Notes: generated by a model from the letters alone, not told the origin. A stretch of DNA of 43,506 nt from an uncultured Pelagibacteraceae bacterium (GCA_902623395.1 CACNTN010000007.1:1-43506), one strand, 5' to 3'. Numbered from the stretch's first letter, positions 7,657 to 16,802 are shown. Made by a program: numbers and translations.

Positions 7657-8702
7657 TATCTAAAAGATTCCCAATCTAATTCAAGTTTTTTATCATCTAC
7701 AATAGCATTGATCATCCCTAGCATTAAGGGTAATTTTTTTTGATCAAAATCTTCATTTACTTTTTTTGCAATTTCTTTAGCCAGATCAGCTCCCTCAACT
7801 GTAACTTTTTCCATCTTTGTTTTTTTAGCCTCTGAAAAAGTTAGTCCTTCACCAATATAAAATCCCATTTTTGCATTTCTACCACCACCCGAACTAACAT
7901 ATAGATCTCCTAAACCCGCAAGTCCTTTAACAGTTTCCTTTTTCCCATTTAAGTGTTCAACAAAGATTTCCATTTCATGAATTGCTTGTTTAATTAATGC
8001 AGACGCTGTATTTAAATAATTTTTTTCTCTTACCTCATTAGAAATATTTTTGCTACACAAGCCTTTTGCTGCTCCAACTGCCATCGAAAAAATATTTTTA
8101 ATTGCAGCAGAAACCTCTACTCCATTTAAATCATTTGAATGTGATGTATGGTAATAATTTGTATTAAGCATATCTGCTATTTTTTTTGCAGTTTGAATAT
8201 CTTTGTTGGCAATTACTACACTACTGTGCACTCGGTTAGCTAATCCTGCAGCTAAACAAGGCCCGCCTACAGCTGAAATATTTACTTTTTTTATTCCTCT
8301 TTCTTCCAATAATCTTTCAAGCTTATCTACCAGTAATTCGTATTGATTATTATGAATACTAAGACCTTTTGTAAGCATCAATAATTTTGGAATTTTGCCT
8401 TTTGTGAATAATCTACTTAATTGATCCGCAACCCACTCTATGCCTTTAGAACTTATACCAAGTACAATTAAATCAACATTAACATTTATAAGCTCATCAA
8501 ATTTTTCAAATTTAAATATCTTTATTTCTTGTGGAATTTTGGTATTTAATCCTGGGTGCAAATTATTGTTTTTTTTTAAATTATCAATAAATTCATTTTC
8601 TAAGTGAGTTCCTACAATATTGATATCATGATTATTATCTAAGCAAGGTAAAGCAAAAGCTGAACCCATAGCACCAGAACCAATTATAACAATTTTTGAC
8701 AT
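7656..8702 (-). CDS. gpsA: NAD(P)-dependent glycerol-3-phosphate dehydrogenase, divergent GpsA type
   Basis: Interconverts glycerol-3-phosphate and DHAP. The 348-residue protein has the nucleotide-binding IIGSGAMGSAFALP (G8, G10, G13), SKG-like TKGLS, the substrate-site block VEVSAAIKNIFSMAVGA with its Lys, and GLAGLGDLYVSSGGGRN. Several blocks are off the usual consensus: GPCLAAGLA replaces the common GPSFAxE. Being coupled to glpK (TAATG overlap) and lying upstream of a glycerol importer suggests it works in the oxidative, catabolic direction here rather than supplying phospholipid backbone. No FAD-dependent glpD is in the window. A second biosynthetic gpsA elsewhere is possible. Confidence 0.85.
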   Translation of the reverse strand: MSKIVIIGSGAMGSAFALPCLDNNHDINIVGTHLENEFIDNLKKNNNLHPGLNTKIPQEIKIFKFEKFDELINVNVDLIVLGISSKGIEWVADQLSRLFTKGKIPKLLMLTKGLSIHNNQYELLVDKLERLLEERGIKKVNISAVGGPCLAAGLANRVHSSVVIANKDIQTAKKIADMLNTNYYHTSHSNDLNGVEVSAAIKNIFSMAVGAAKGLCSKNISNEVREKNYLNTASALIKQAIHEMEIFVEHLNGKKETVKGLAGLGDLYVSSGGGRNAKMGFYIGEGLTFSEAKKTKMEKVTVEGADLAKEIAKKVNEDFDQKKLPLMLGMINAIVDDKKLELDWESFR

Positions 8703-10114
8703 TAATCTTTAAATAATATTTTTTTGAAAATTAAAAAAATTGATATTAGCTCAATTTTTCCAATTATCATAAATAAAATTAAACTTATTTTTGAAGATGT
8801 TAATAGATTAGCAAAATTTAAATTTTGCATATTAAACATTTCAGAGTTTACAGTATTCGTTAAAGTTAATATCGATAATTTAAAAGACCTTTCAAAACCA
8901 ATATTATCAACTACTAAAAGACTAGATAAAATAAAAAGACTTAAAAAGAATGAGATAAATATCAAAAAAGAGATTTTTACAAGATCGTCTGATATCTTTT
9001 TATCTGATCCAAAAATTGTTTTATTAATAATACTATTTGGGCTAATAAGTTTAATTATCTCTAATGATGTGATCTTAAGTAAAATATAAACTCTTACTAA
9101 CTTAATTCCAGATGTATTGGAAATTAAGGATCCACCAATAATCGTAATTAAGAGAAAATATAAACTTAAATTATTTTCAGTTTTAATTAAAGAGAGTCCT
9201 GAATTGGCTAAACTACTTATTACGCTAATTATGATATCTAAAATTTCATAATTATTAAAATTAATTAAAATGATAAAAATGACTGATACGATAATTAAAT
9301 ACAAATCCTCTTTATATTCTTTTGTTAAAATTTTTTTATTGAAAAAATTGAAAATTAGATAGATATTCAACATAGATAAAGTCAGTGAAAAAATAAATAT
9401 TATTTTTTGTATATTAGTTGAAATTATTTTTTCAATATTATCTGTTGGTAAAAAACCACCACCAGAAACTAGAGTCATTGCCATATTTAGGGAGTAGAAA
9501 AATCTCAGACCAGAAAAGTTCAATAAAAGCAAAATAAGAATACTCAAAGATGAATAAATTATGAAAATTTTGAGAATATTATCTTTTATATTTTGCGCTG
9601 AATTAAAATTATTATCACCAGAATATGACAGATTAGTCATTTTATAATTGAAGAGTTTATTAGAAAAAATAATTATCAAAAAAAATAAAAAAAATAGTCC
9701 TCCAATCCATTGTGAAGAAGATCTCCAAAGTATTAAAGTTGGATCTAAATATTTTATATTTTTAAAAGTTGAAAAGCCTGTTCCAGTCAACCCTGAAATT
9801 GACTCAAAGATTGAATTTAAAAAAGTTACTTGATAATTACTTAAATAAAAAGGTATCGATATAAGAGCTGATGATATAAAGTATACAAATATAACAAGTA
9901 TTAATTGCTCTATAAAACTAATATTTTTCTTTGAATTCTTCCCAATAAAATAAAAAATTGATCCAACAAGTAAAGAAATGAATAAAGTTATAAAATAAGA
10001 TCTTATACTCAGAAAGTAATCGAAGTATGATGCGTATAAAATATTAATAAATGCCAAAAATCCTATAGGAAAGCAAAATAAGCTTAGGTAAAAACTAACA
10101 CTTTTATAATTCAT
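8702..10114 (-). CDS. trkH: Trk-type potassium uptake channel subunit TrkH
   Basis: Inner-membrane K+ translocating subunit, 470 residues, strongly hydrophobic, with four M1-P-M2 repeats. Pore loops can be picked out: SGLTGTGFSTF (loop 1, about residue 108), SGGGFLPTDN (loop 2), SLANSGLSL (loop 3), and TLTNTVNSEMF (loop 4). Loops 1-3 keep the filter glycine; loop 4 has Val where other TrkH proteins have the Gly of NLGPG-type motifs. It follows trkA by 4 nt, so both subunits are co-expressed, and overlaps gpsA by 1 nt. The family is clear; the loop 4 reading is from manual alignment. Confidence 0.88.
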   Translation of the reverse strand: MNYKSVSFYLSLFCFPIGFLAFINILYASYFDYFLSIRSYFITLFISLLVGSIFYFIGKNSKKNISFIEQLILVIFVYFISSALISIPFYLSNYQVTFLNSIFESISGLTGTGFSTFKNIKYLDPTLILWRSSSQWIGGLFFLFFLIIIFSNKLFNYKMTNLSYSGDNNFNSAQNIKDNILKIFIIYSSLSILILLLLNFSGLRFFYSLNMAMTLVSGGGFLPTDNIEKIISTNIQKIIFIFSLTLSMLNIYLIFNFFNKKILTKEYKEDLYLIIVSVIFIILINFNNYEILDIIISVISSLANSGLSLIKTENNLSLYFLLITIIGGSLISNTSGIKLVRVYILLKITSLEIIKLISPNSIINKTIFGSDKKISDDLVKISFLIFISFFLSLFILSSLLVVDNIGFERSFKLSILTLTNTVNSEMFNMQNLNFANLLTSSKISLILFMIIGKIELISIFLIFKKILFKD

Positions 10115-10118
10115 TAGA

Positions 10119-11492
10119 TTAAATTGTACCTACGCTAAAAATATCTTCAACAGCTTTAAGCTCCTCTCGTTTTACAAGGAACACTACCAAATCATTTTTC
10201 TCAAAAATGAAATTTGATCTCGGGATTACCACTTTTTCTTTTCTTATAATAGCTCCAATTCTAATGTCTTCTGGTAAGTTGGCATCTCTAATTTTCTTAT
10301 TAACTAATTCCGATTTTTCAGAAATTTTTGCCTCAATGAATTCATATTCTCCATCTAACAAAGAGTAAACTGTTCCTATCGATCCTTTATGAACATGCTC
10401 CATAATTCTTGAAACAGTTGTCATTCTTGGATCAACTAAGTCATCAATATTTAAAGAATCTTGCAGCAGGTTATAATTAGTTTTATTTACTATAGCTATT
10501 GTTCTTTTTTTTTGACCAGTTTTCTCAGCTAACACACATGCCATCATATTATTTTCATCGTCATTTGTTAAAGCTAAAACTGTTTCTGATCCCTCTAAAT
10601 TTGCTTCTTTTAAAATTTCTTCATCTAATGCATCTCCATTTATTACAATCGATGAAGACAATTCATTAGCTATTTCCTCCGCTCTTAATTTATTTTTTTC
10701 AATTATTTTTACTCTTACCTCCTCAAAGTTTTCCTCCAACATTTTTGCAAGTTGTAAGCCTATATTGCCGCCTCCAATAATGAGAACATTTTTTGCAATT
10801 TTCTCATCATGTCCAAAAGCTTTTAAAATAGGATTTAATTGGTCACTACTTACAACTAAATACACATTATCATCTTCCAATATTTGATCATCTTTTTTTA
10901 AATAAATAAATTTTTCTTTTCTAACAGCTCCTAAAATATTTGCTTTAAAATCTGGGAATTTTTCAGTTAATTTTTTAAGAGGAATATTTTTAATCGGGCA
11001 ATTTTTTTCAATTGAAATCTCTAACATCTTAACTTTATTTTTTCCAAAAGGAACATTATCTAATGCCCCTGGGGCCTCTAATCTTCTATAAAGAGATTTA
11101 GCTACCTCAAGCTCTGGAGAAATTATAACATCAATTGGAATGTTTGACTTATTATATAGTTTTCCCCACTTACCCTCTAAAAAATCTTTAGTTCTTATTC
11201 TAGCAATTTTTTTCGACACATTAAATAGAGAGCTTGCTAACTGACAAACAATCATATTTGTTTCATCATTTCTTGTTACTGCAATAATCATATCTGCTTT
11301 TTCTGCTCCTGCGCTTTCTAAAACTGATGGCAATGATGCTCTTCCAACTATTCCTTTTACATCTTGAGTATCATTAATTTTTTTAATGTCATCTGATGAT
11401 TGATCTATTACAGTTACAGAGTGACCTTGAGCAGATAACTGTTTACTTATTGAAAAGCCAACTTTTCCGGCTCCACATATGATTATATTCAT
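10119..11492 (-). CDS. trkA: Trk potassium transport peripheral subunit TrkA
   Basis: Cytoplasmic NAD(H)-binding gating subunit of the Trk K+ system, 457 residues, with the expected duplicated RCK architecture: Rossmann start IIICGAGKVGFSIS (G7, G9, G12), a TrkA_C domain (about 140-225), a second Rossmann domain starting VLIIGGGNIGLQLA near residue 235, and a second TrkA_C at the end. It lies 3 nt downstream of ntrX, an arrangement common in Alphaproteobacteria (ntrY-ntrX-trkA), and is followed by its membrane partner trkH. Confidence 0.94.
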   Translation of the reverse strand: MNIIICGAGKVGFSISKQLSAQGHSVTVIDQSSDDIKKINDTQDVKGIVGRASLPSVLESAGAEKADMIIAVTRNDETNMIVCQLASSLFNVSKKIARIRTKDFLEGKWGKLYNKSNIPIDVIISPELEVAKSLYRRLEAPGALDNVPFGKNKVKMLEISIEKNCPIKNIPLKKLTEKFPDFKANILGAVRKEKFIYLKKDDQILEDDNVYLVVSSDQLNPILKAFGHDEKIAKNVLIIGGGNIGLQLAKMLEENFEEVRVKIIEKNKLRAEEIANELSSSIVINGDALDEEILKEANLEGSETVLALTNDDENNMMACVLAEKTGQKKRTIAIVNKTNYNLLQDSLNIDDLVDPRMTTVSRIMEHVHKGSIGTVYSLLDGEYEFIEAKISEKSELVNKKIRDANLPEDIRIGAIIRKEKVVIPRSNFIFEKNDLVVFLVKREELKAVEDIFSVGTI

Positions 11493-11495
11493 TTT

Positions 11496-12863
11496 TTAAT
11501 TTATTCCTTTAATGCCTAAAGATTTTAATTTTCTGTGTAGTGCAGATCTTTCCATTCCAATAAAATCTGCTGTCTTGGAGATATTGCCATGATGTTTTTT
11601 TAATTGTTTAGATAAATATTCCTTTTCAAAGTGTTCTCTAGCCTCCTTTAACGGGGATTGAAACGATTGCTCTAAAATATTTTGGTCGTTTTGAATTTTT
11701 GAAGATGGATTTAAAATATCATCAATAACTTGATTAATTTTTTGCTTACTCTCATTAGAAGATAAAATTGTTATTCTCTCCACTAAATTTCTTAATTCTC
11801 TGACATTTCCAGGCCAATTGTAAGTATATAAATTATCATTTTTAATATCTATATCGGGAACCTGAACTCCATTAATTTCAGAAAGTTTAGATTTAAAATA
11901 GTCTATTAATAGTGGAATGTCCTCAGTTCTTGAAGTTAATGAAGACAATTCGATCGGCATAACATTTAGTCGGTGGTAAAGGTCTTCTCTAAATTTATTA
12001 TTTTTCACCAGTTCACTTAAATTTTTTGAAGTTGAAGATATTAGTCTTATATTAACATTTATATCTTTAGATCCGTTCATGCGCTTAAATTTTTGATCAA
12101 TAAGAACCCTCAAAACATTAGCTTGAGTTTCGTATGGTATTTCTGAGACTTCATCAATTAAAAGTGTTCCTCTGTTAGCCCGTTCTAATGCACCAAAAGA
12201 TATATTTCCGTCTTCAAATTCTTCTCCAAACAATTCTTTCTCATATGTTTTTTCTTTTAATAAAGCCGCATTTATAATTATAAAAGGTTCTTTAAATCTT
12301 GACGAATTTTTGTGGATTTTTCTTGCAACTAACTCCTTTCCTGAACCTGTTGGTCCGGAAATCAATACTCTACTTTCTGAGGTCGACAGCTTATCAATAA
12401 TTTTCTTAATTTTTAATATAGAAGGACTTTCTCCTATAAGATCGAAAGAGTGAAATAACTTATTTTCTATAATATCTTTCTCTTTTTTAAGTGATGCTGA
12501 TTCTAAAGCCCTTTTTACGTAATTTAATATTTTTTCTTTTGAGAATGGTTTTTCAATAAATTCATACGCTCCTAATCTTATGGCATCCACAGCAATCTGG
12601 ACAGTAGCATGACCAGAGATCATTATAACAGGGGTAAATTTATTTTTTTTATTTACTAGTTTTAAAAGATCAATACCATCTTTAACAGGGTTGTCTAATT
12701 TGATATCTATTATAGCTAGATCAGGTAAGCGATTATTTATTTCAACAACAGCTTGATCGTAATTTGCTGCAGATCGAACTTTGAAATTCTGTTCTTCTAG
12801 AATATTGCAGATTAAAAATCTTATATCTGGATTATCATCTATAACTAAAATTTCTTTAAGCAT
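11496..12863 (-). CDS. ntrX: Response regulator NtrX, AAA+ type lacking GAFTGA
   Basis: DNA-binding response regulator of 455 residues. Receiver domain (1-120) with acidic pocket D9-D10 and phospho-acceptor D53; AAA+ domain (about 140-375) with Walker A GPTGSGKE and Walker B GTLLIDEVSE; C-terminal Fis-type helix-turn-helix (ISKTADFIGMERSALHRKL). After ELFGEE, where sigma-54 activators carry GAFTGA, this protein reads FEDGNISFGALERA, so the sigma-54-contacting loop is missing. It is therefore likely to act as a classical regulator with sigma-70 promoters. It overlaps ntrY by 8 nt. Confidence 0.92.
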   Translation of the reverse strand: MLKEILVIDDNPDIRFLICNILEEQNFKVRSAANYDQAVVEINNRLPDLAIIDIKLDNPVKDGIDLLKLVNKKNKFTPVIMISGHATVQIAVDAIRLGAYEFIEKPFSKEKILNYVKRALESASLKKEKDIIENKLFHSFDLIGESPSILKIKKIIDKLSTSESRVLISGPTGSGKELVARKIHKNSSRFKEPFIIINAALLKEKTYEKELFGEEFEDGNISFGALERANRGTLLIDEVSEIPYETQANVLRVLIDQKFKRMNGSKDINVNIRLISSTSKNLSELVKNNKFREDLYHRLNVMPIELSSLTSRTEDIPLLIDYFKSKLSEINGVQVPDIDIKNDNLYTYNWPGNVRELRNLVERITILSSNESKQKINQVIDDILNPSSKIQNDQNILEQSFQSPLKEAREHFEKEYLSKQLKKHHGNISKTADFIGMERSALHRKLKSLGIKGIN

Positions 12864-14634
12864 ATTTAGGTAATGAGATTGTAACTGCTACTCCGTTATT
12901 ATCTTTTCTATTTTTAATTGAAAAATTTCCTGAATGTTCATTAATTATTTTAGTTACTATTGGCAGTCCTAACCCTGTCCCTGTTTTTTTTGTTGTGAAG
13001 TAAGGAGTCATAGCTTTTTTAGCATCTGTAATACCTGTGCCATTATCTTTAATTCTAATGACTATATAATCTTTATTATCATCTATTTCTATGTCAATAT
13101 TTCCTTTAAATTTAGGGTCTTTTTGTAATTTTTCTAGAAAAGACTCTTCTGAATTTTTAATTAGATTGATAAAAACTCTATTTAATTGATCCTCATCACC
13201 ATAAATAGTTTTACTTGCAGTTTGGTTTTTAAGATTAAAAGTATTTTTAGAAGTTAATTTAACAAAATCTAAAGATTTATTAATAATTTTGATAATATTA
13301 ACATCTTTTAAAATTGGTCTAGGCATCCGAGCAAAATTTGAAAACTCATTTACTAATTTTTCAATGTCTTTAATTTGTCTATTAATAGTAGATAAATACT
13401 TTTCAAAGTTTTTACTATCATTAATAAGTTTATCTTTATATTTCTCCCGTAAACTATCTATTGATAATTGAATTGGTGTTAAAGGATTTTTGATTTCATG
13501 TGCTAATTTTCTTGCAACGCTTTCCCATGCTTCGTATCTTTCTGTAATCAAAAGCTTATCTTGTTGTTCCTTTAGTCTTTCAATCATTAGATTAAAATTC
13601 TGATTAAGCTGTTTAAATTCTTCATCTGTTTCCAGCTCCGGAACTTTGACGTCAAGCGCTCCTTTGCTAATTGAATCTGATGCTCCGATTAGATTAATTA
13701 TTGGTTTGGTTAATCTAGACGCGAATGTAATAGCTATTGATGTAGATAAAAATAATAATAATGTGACGACAATTATGTAAATAATTGCAAAGGTAACTTT
13801 AATTCCAGTCTGACTATTTTCTACTGAGTAATAAAAACTTACAGCTTGTTCCGTCTCATTCAAATATCTTAATATTTCTGGATCAATATTTCTTGAAATA
13901 TATAAATATGTATCAACTAACGACGTTAATTTAGTCATAACTGTGGTTTTATTTTCTAAACTATCAGTAATAAAAACTGGTTTTCCTTCTAGAGCTTGAT
14001 CATAATCATCATCTGCAGGAATAACAAATTCATCTGAGATATCTCTAACATCTGATAGTAAAATATTTCCTACACTGTCAATTAGGTAAACGTCATCGAT
14101 TCTCCTCAAAAATTTTTCTGATTTCATAATATTTTTAAAACGATTAGGATTTGAATAGTAAAAACCTGAGGCACGATTCAAACCTACGCTCATCAAAATT
14201 ACATCAGACAAAACATTTTCTTTACTTTCTTCTAAATAATTTTTTGCAACATCATATGAGTTATTAACTGCTTTCGTGATTTGCTTATCAAAATAGTTTT
14301 GAATTCCAAAATTAAATATAAACAATGAAAATACTGCTACGACTAAAGAGGGTATTACTGTAAACAAAGAAAATACTGAAATATATTTTAAATTTGTTTG
14401 GGACCCTTTTTTATTTTTTTTCCCTGTGTAATAAAATCTATAAAAATTTTTAAAAATTAATGTAAAAAAGATTAATAAAAGAAAAATATCAATAATTAAT
14501 AATGCTTGTAAATTTTTATCGGTTAAAGGTACAAAACCTTCGTTAATGAAGGTTAAAAAAGTAACGATCCCCATAAAAATGCACAAAAACGAGGATAAAA
14601 TAATCCAATTAAAATTTTTAATTATCTTAAACAT
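12856..14634 (-). CDS. ntrY: Sensor histidine kinase NtrY, short form without PAS domain
   Basis: Membrane histidine kinase of 592 residues, cognate to NtrX. Three N-terminal hydrophobic spans (about 9-30, 43-65, 88-110), a periplasmic sensor region (about 115-270), a fourth span, HAMP (about 300-355), DHp with H-box LAHEIKNPLTPIQLS, then HATPase with RIKDNGTGI and GTGLGLPIV. The HAMP helix leads directly into the DHp helix, with no room for the PAS domain that NtrY proteins usually have there. It heads the long minus-strand run; only 47 nt separate its start from the divergent ispDF, so the promoters share that space. Confidence 0.92.
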   Translation of the reverse strand: MFKIIKNFNWIILSSFLCIFMGIVTFLTFINEGFVPLTDKNLQALLIIDIFLLLIFFTLIFKNFYRFYYTGKKNKKGSQTNLKYISVFSLFTVIPSLVVAVFSLFIFNFGIQNYFDKQITKAVNNSYDVAKNYLEESKENVLSDVILMSVGLNRASGFYYSNPNRFKNIMKSEKFLRRIDDVYLIDSVGNILLSDVRDISDEFVIPADDDYDQALEGKPVFITDSLENKTTVMTKLTSLVDTYLYISRNIDPEILRYLNETEQAVSFYYSVENSQTGIKVTFAIIYIIVVTLLLFLSTSIAITFASRLTKPIINLIGASDSISKGALDVKVPELETDEEFKQLNQNFNLMIERLKEQQDKLLITERYEAWESVARKLAHEIKNPLTPIQLSIDSLREKYKDKLINDSKNFEKYLSTINRQIKDIEKLVNEFSNFARMPRPILKDVNIIKIINKSLDFVKLTSKNTFNLKNQTASKTIYGDEDQLNRVFINLIKNSEESFLEKLQKDPKFKGNIDIEIDDNKDYIVIRIKDNGTGITDAKKAMTPYFTTKKTGTGLGLPIVTKIINEHSGNFSIKNRKDNNGVAVTISLPKYA

Positions 14635-14681
14635 CTAAATAACCGTTAAATATCTATATAAATATTATATAAGTTAATACC
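14635..14681. promoter_or_regulatory. Divergent promoter region between ntrY and ispDF
   Basis: This 47-nt AT-rich gap (TATATAAATATTATAT near 14653-14670) separates divergent starts, so it must carry at least part of the promoters for both runs. I cannot assign individual -35/-10 pairs with confidence. Confidence 0.4.
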
Positions 14682-15827
14682 ATGAGTTTTTGTTTAATTA
14701 TTCTTGCAGGAGGTAATAGCCATAGATTTAGATCTAATATTGGTAAACCTTATCAAAAAATAGCGAACAAATCATTAATTGAAATAAACCTTACTAAAGC
14801 TCGCAAATTTAAAGAAATTAAAAAGATTATTCTTGTATTTAATAAAAAAGACTTAAAACGTGTCAAATCACTTAAGCTTAAAAATGTCAAATTGATAACT
14901 GGAGGAGTTAGCAGACAACAATCTACTATAAAAGCGTTAAGATATCTTAAAAAACAAAAAAGGATTTCTAAAGTTTTAATTCATGATGTAGCTAGACCTA
15001 ATTTTTCAACTAAGCTTTTGGGGTCAATTTTACGAAATATGAGAAACGCAAGAGCTGTTGTGCCTAAAATAAAAGTTCAAGATGCAATCAAACAAATAAT
15101 AGACTCTAGTAAAGAGGAATATATTGTAGGAAAAAAAAGAGATATGTTATTTTTAACTCAAACGCCTCAATCTTTTAATTTAAATGAAATATGTCATTTA
15201 CATGAGACAAGGTCTGATAAATATAAAGATGACGACATATCTTTATATATGGATCTTAACAAAGTTAAATTTATTGAAGGTGAAAAAAGCAATTTTAAAA
15301 TTACAGATAAATCAGATTTTGAAAATCTAAAAAATATTTTTAAATCTAAACAAAGTGTAGGTATAGGGTTTGATGTTCACAGGTTAGTTCCAAATAGAAA
15401 TCTTTATTTAGCAGGTTTGAGAATTAAATCAAAGCTGGGGACCCTTGGTCATTCAGATGGTGATCCAGTACTTCATTCAATAACAGATGCAATTTTAGGC
15501 GCTTGTAAAATGGGTGACATTGGTCAAATATTTTCAGATAAAAGTAAAAAATTTAAAAATATTAGATCATCAATTCTACTTCGAAAGGTAATAGAACAAA
15601 TTAAATCTAAAAATTATTTTATAAATAATATTGATATTAATATTATTACTCAAACACCTAAAATTAAAAATTACAAAAAAAAAATGATAAATAATATCGC
15701 TAAACTGTGCGAAATTTCTCATGATCAAATTAATATAAAAGGAAAAACTACTGAAAAGCTTGGAGTGATAGGAAAAGAAAAAGCAATAGCATGTGAAGTT
15801 ATATGTTCAGTTTTAAAATATGATTAA
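14682..15827 (+). CDS. ispDF: Bifunctional IspD-IspF, MEP isoprenoid pathway
   Basis: Fused enzyme of 381 residues. The N-terminal IspD half (about 1-220) makes CDP-ME from MEP and CTP and shows the nucleotide loop LAGGNSHRFRSNIGKPYQKI. The C-terminal IspF half (about 225-381) forms ME-cyclodiphosphate and shows the metal ligands DVH in GIGFDVHRL and the His in PVLHSITDAILGA, plus GDIGQIFSD (Ser where Pro is common). The fusion is typical of Alphaproteobacteria. It overlaps pgpA by 8 nt. With dxr at 42049-43221, the window holds three of the seven MEP steps. Confidence 0.95.
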   Translation: MSFCLIILAGGNSHRFRSNIGKPYQKIANKSLIEINLTKARKFKEIKKIILVFNKKDLKRVKSLKLKNVKLITGGVSRQQSTIKALRYLKKQKRISKVLIHDVARPNFSTKLLGSILRNMRNARAVVPKIKVQDAIKQIIDSSKEEYIVGKKRDMLFLTQTPQSFNLNEICHLHETRSDKYKDDDISLYMDLNKVKFIEGEKSNFKITDKSDFENLKNIFKSKQSVGIGFDVHRLVPNRNLYLAGLRIKSKLGTLGHSDGDPVLHSITDAILGACKMGDIGQIFSDKSKKFKNIRSSILLRKVIEQIKSKNYFINNIDINIITQTPKIKNYKKKMINNIAKLCEISHDQINIKGKTTEKLGVIGKEKAIACEVICSVLKYD

Positions 15828-16323
15828 AACTTTAAATTATTTATTTGTAACATGTTTTGGAATTGGATCATTTAAATTTGCTTCTGGAACAATAACGTCT
15901 CTTATAACAACTGTTTTTTTATACAGCTTATTTCATATAATTAATTTACCTAACATCGCGATTTTGATTATTTTACTAATAGTTTTTATTTATTCTTTTT
16001 ATGCTGTGTCTGAATATATAAAATATAATGAAAACAAGGATCCTAAAGAAGTTGTTATAGATGAATTCATCGGGCAATCTATTCCAATTTATTTATATGA
16101 AATCGCTCATGGAAGCGCGAAAGAATCTCATGAAGCAGCTCTGTTTTATTTATATATTTTTATTTTGTTTAGATATTTTGATATTAAAAAACCTTTTCCA
16201 GTAAGTTTTTTTGATAAAAAATTTAAAAATAGTTTTGGAGTAGTAATGGATGACGTAGTTGCTGGTTTATACGTAGTTCTTACATTGATAATTTTTATGA
16301 TAATTAAATCAAAATTTTTCTAA
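15820..16323 (+). CDS. pgpA: Phosphatidylglycerophosphatase A
   Basis: Membrane phosphatase converting phosphatidylglycerophosphate to phosphatidylglycerol, 167 residues. It has about three to four hydrophobic spans, the VVIDEFIGQ block (family pattern WDE-x-x-G) near residue 71 and a C-terminal GVVMDDVVAGLYV block with the paired Asp. It overlaps ispDF by 8 nt and pncC by 1 nt. The ispDF-pgpA-cinA order is common in Alphaproteobacteria and supports the call. Confidence 0.9.
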   Translation: MIKTLNYLFVTCFGIGSFKFASGTITSLITTVFLYSLFHIINLPNIAILIILLIVFIYSFYAVSEYIKYNENKDPKEVVIDEFIGQSIPIYLYEIAHGSAKESHEAALFYLYIFILFRYFDIKKPFPVSFFDKKFKNSFGVVMDDVVAGLYVVLTLIIFMIIKSKFF

Positions 16324-16802
16324 TGAGTTTAAATAAAAAGATAATTTCATTAATCAAAAGAAAAAAGATGAAACTTGCGATTGCTGAGTCTTGTACAGGA
16401 GGAATGCTGTCTAGCACTATTACCTCTGTGAGTGGCTCATCAAAAGTATTTACGATGGGATTAGTTACTTACTCAAATCAAGCCAAAAAAGATATTTTAA
16501 AAATTCCTCAAAAAATAATAAAAAAATATGGTGCTGTAAGTGTTCAATGTTGTTTAGCTATGGTTAATAACTTAAGTAAAATTAGTAAGTCCAAAGTCTG
16601 TGTTTCAATAACAGGAATAGCTGGTCCAAAAGGTGGATCTAAACAAAAACCTGTTGGTTTGGTTTTTATTGGAATTAGAGTTAGAAAAAAGGTTGTTGTT
16701 AATAAATGTAATTTCAAAAATAAAGGTAGAGCTTACATCCAAAGACAAACAGTAAAAAAATCTCTTAATCTGTTATTTAGATTAATTAAACAGGGTAACT
16801 AA
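16323..16802 (+). CDS. pncC: Nicotinamide-nucleotide amidohydrolase (CinA C-terminal domain)
   Basis: Stand-alone CinA C-terminal domain of 159 residues that deamidates NMN to NaMN in pyridine nucleotide recycling. Motifs: LAIAESCTGGMLSS (residues 18-31, with Ser23 the likely catalytic residue), a GLVTYSNQAK block near 51-60 and SITGIAGPKGG followed by KPVGLVFIGI. The N-terminal COG1058 half of full CinA is absent, which is normal for this form. Its last 17 nt overlap the 3' end of the convergent membrane-protein gene. Confidence 0.9.
   Translation: MSLNKKIISLIKRKKMKLAIAESCTGGMLSSTITSVSGSSKVFTMGLVTYSNQAKKDILKIPQKIIKKYGAVSVQCCLAMVNNLSKISKSKVCVSITGIAGPKGGSKQKPVGLVFIGIRVRKKVVVNKCNFKNKGRAYIQRQTVKKSLNLLFRLIKQGN

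Noticed and set aside
8724-9089. 121-codon plus-strand open frame opposite trkH
   Set aside because: It is antisense to a clear TrkH coding region, and its Ile/Lys/Leu composition is what AT-rich complement produces. No motif.
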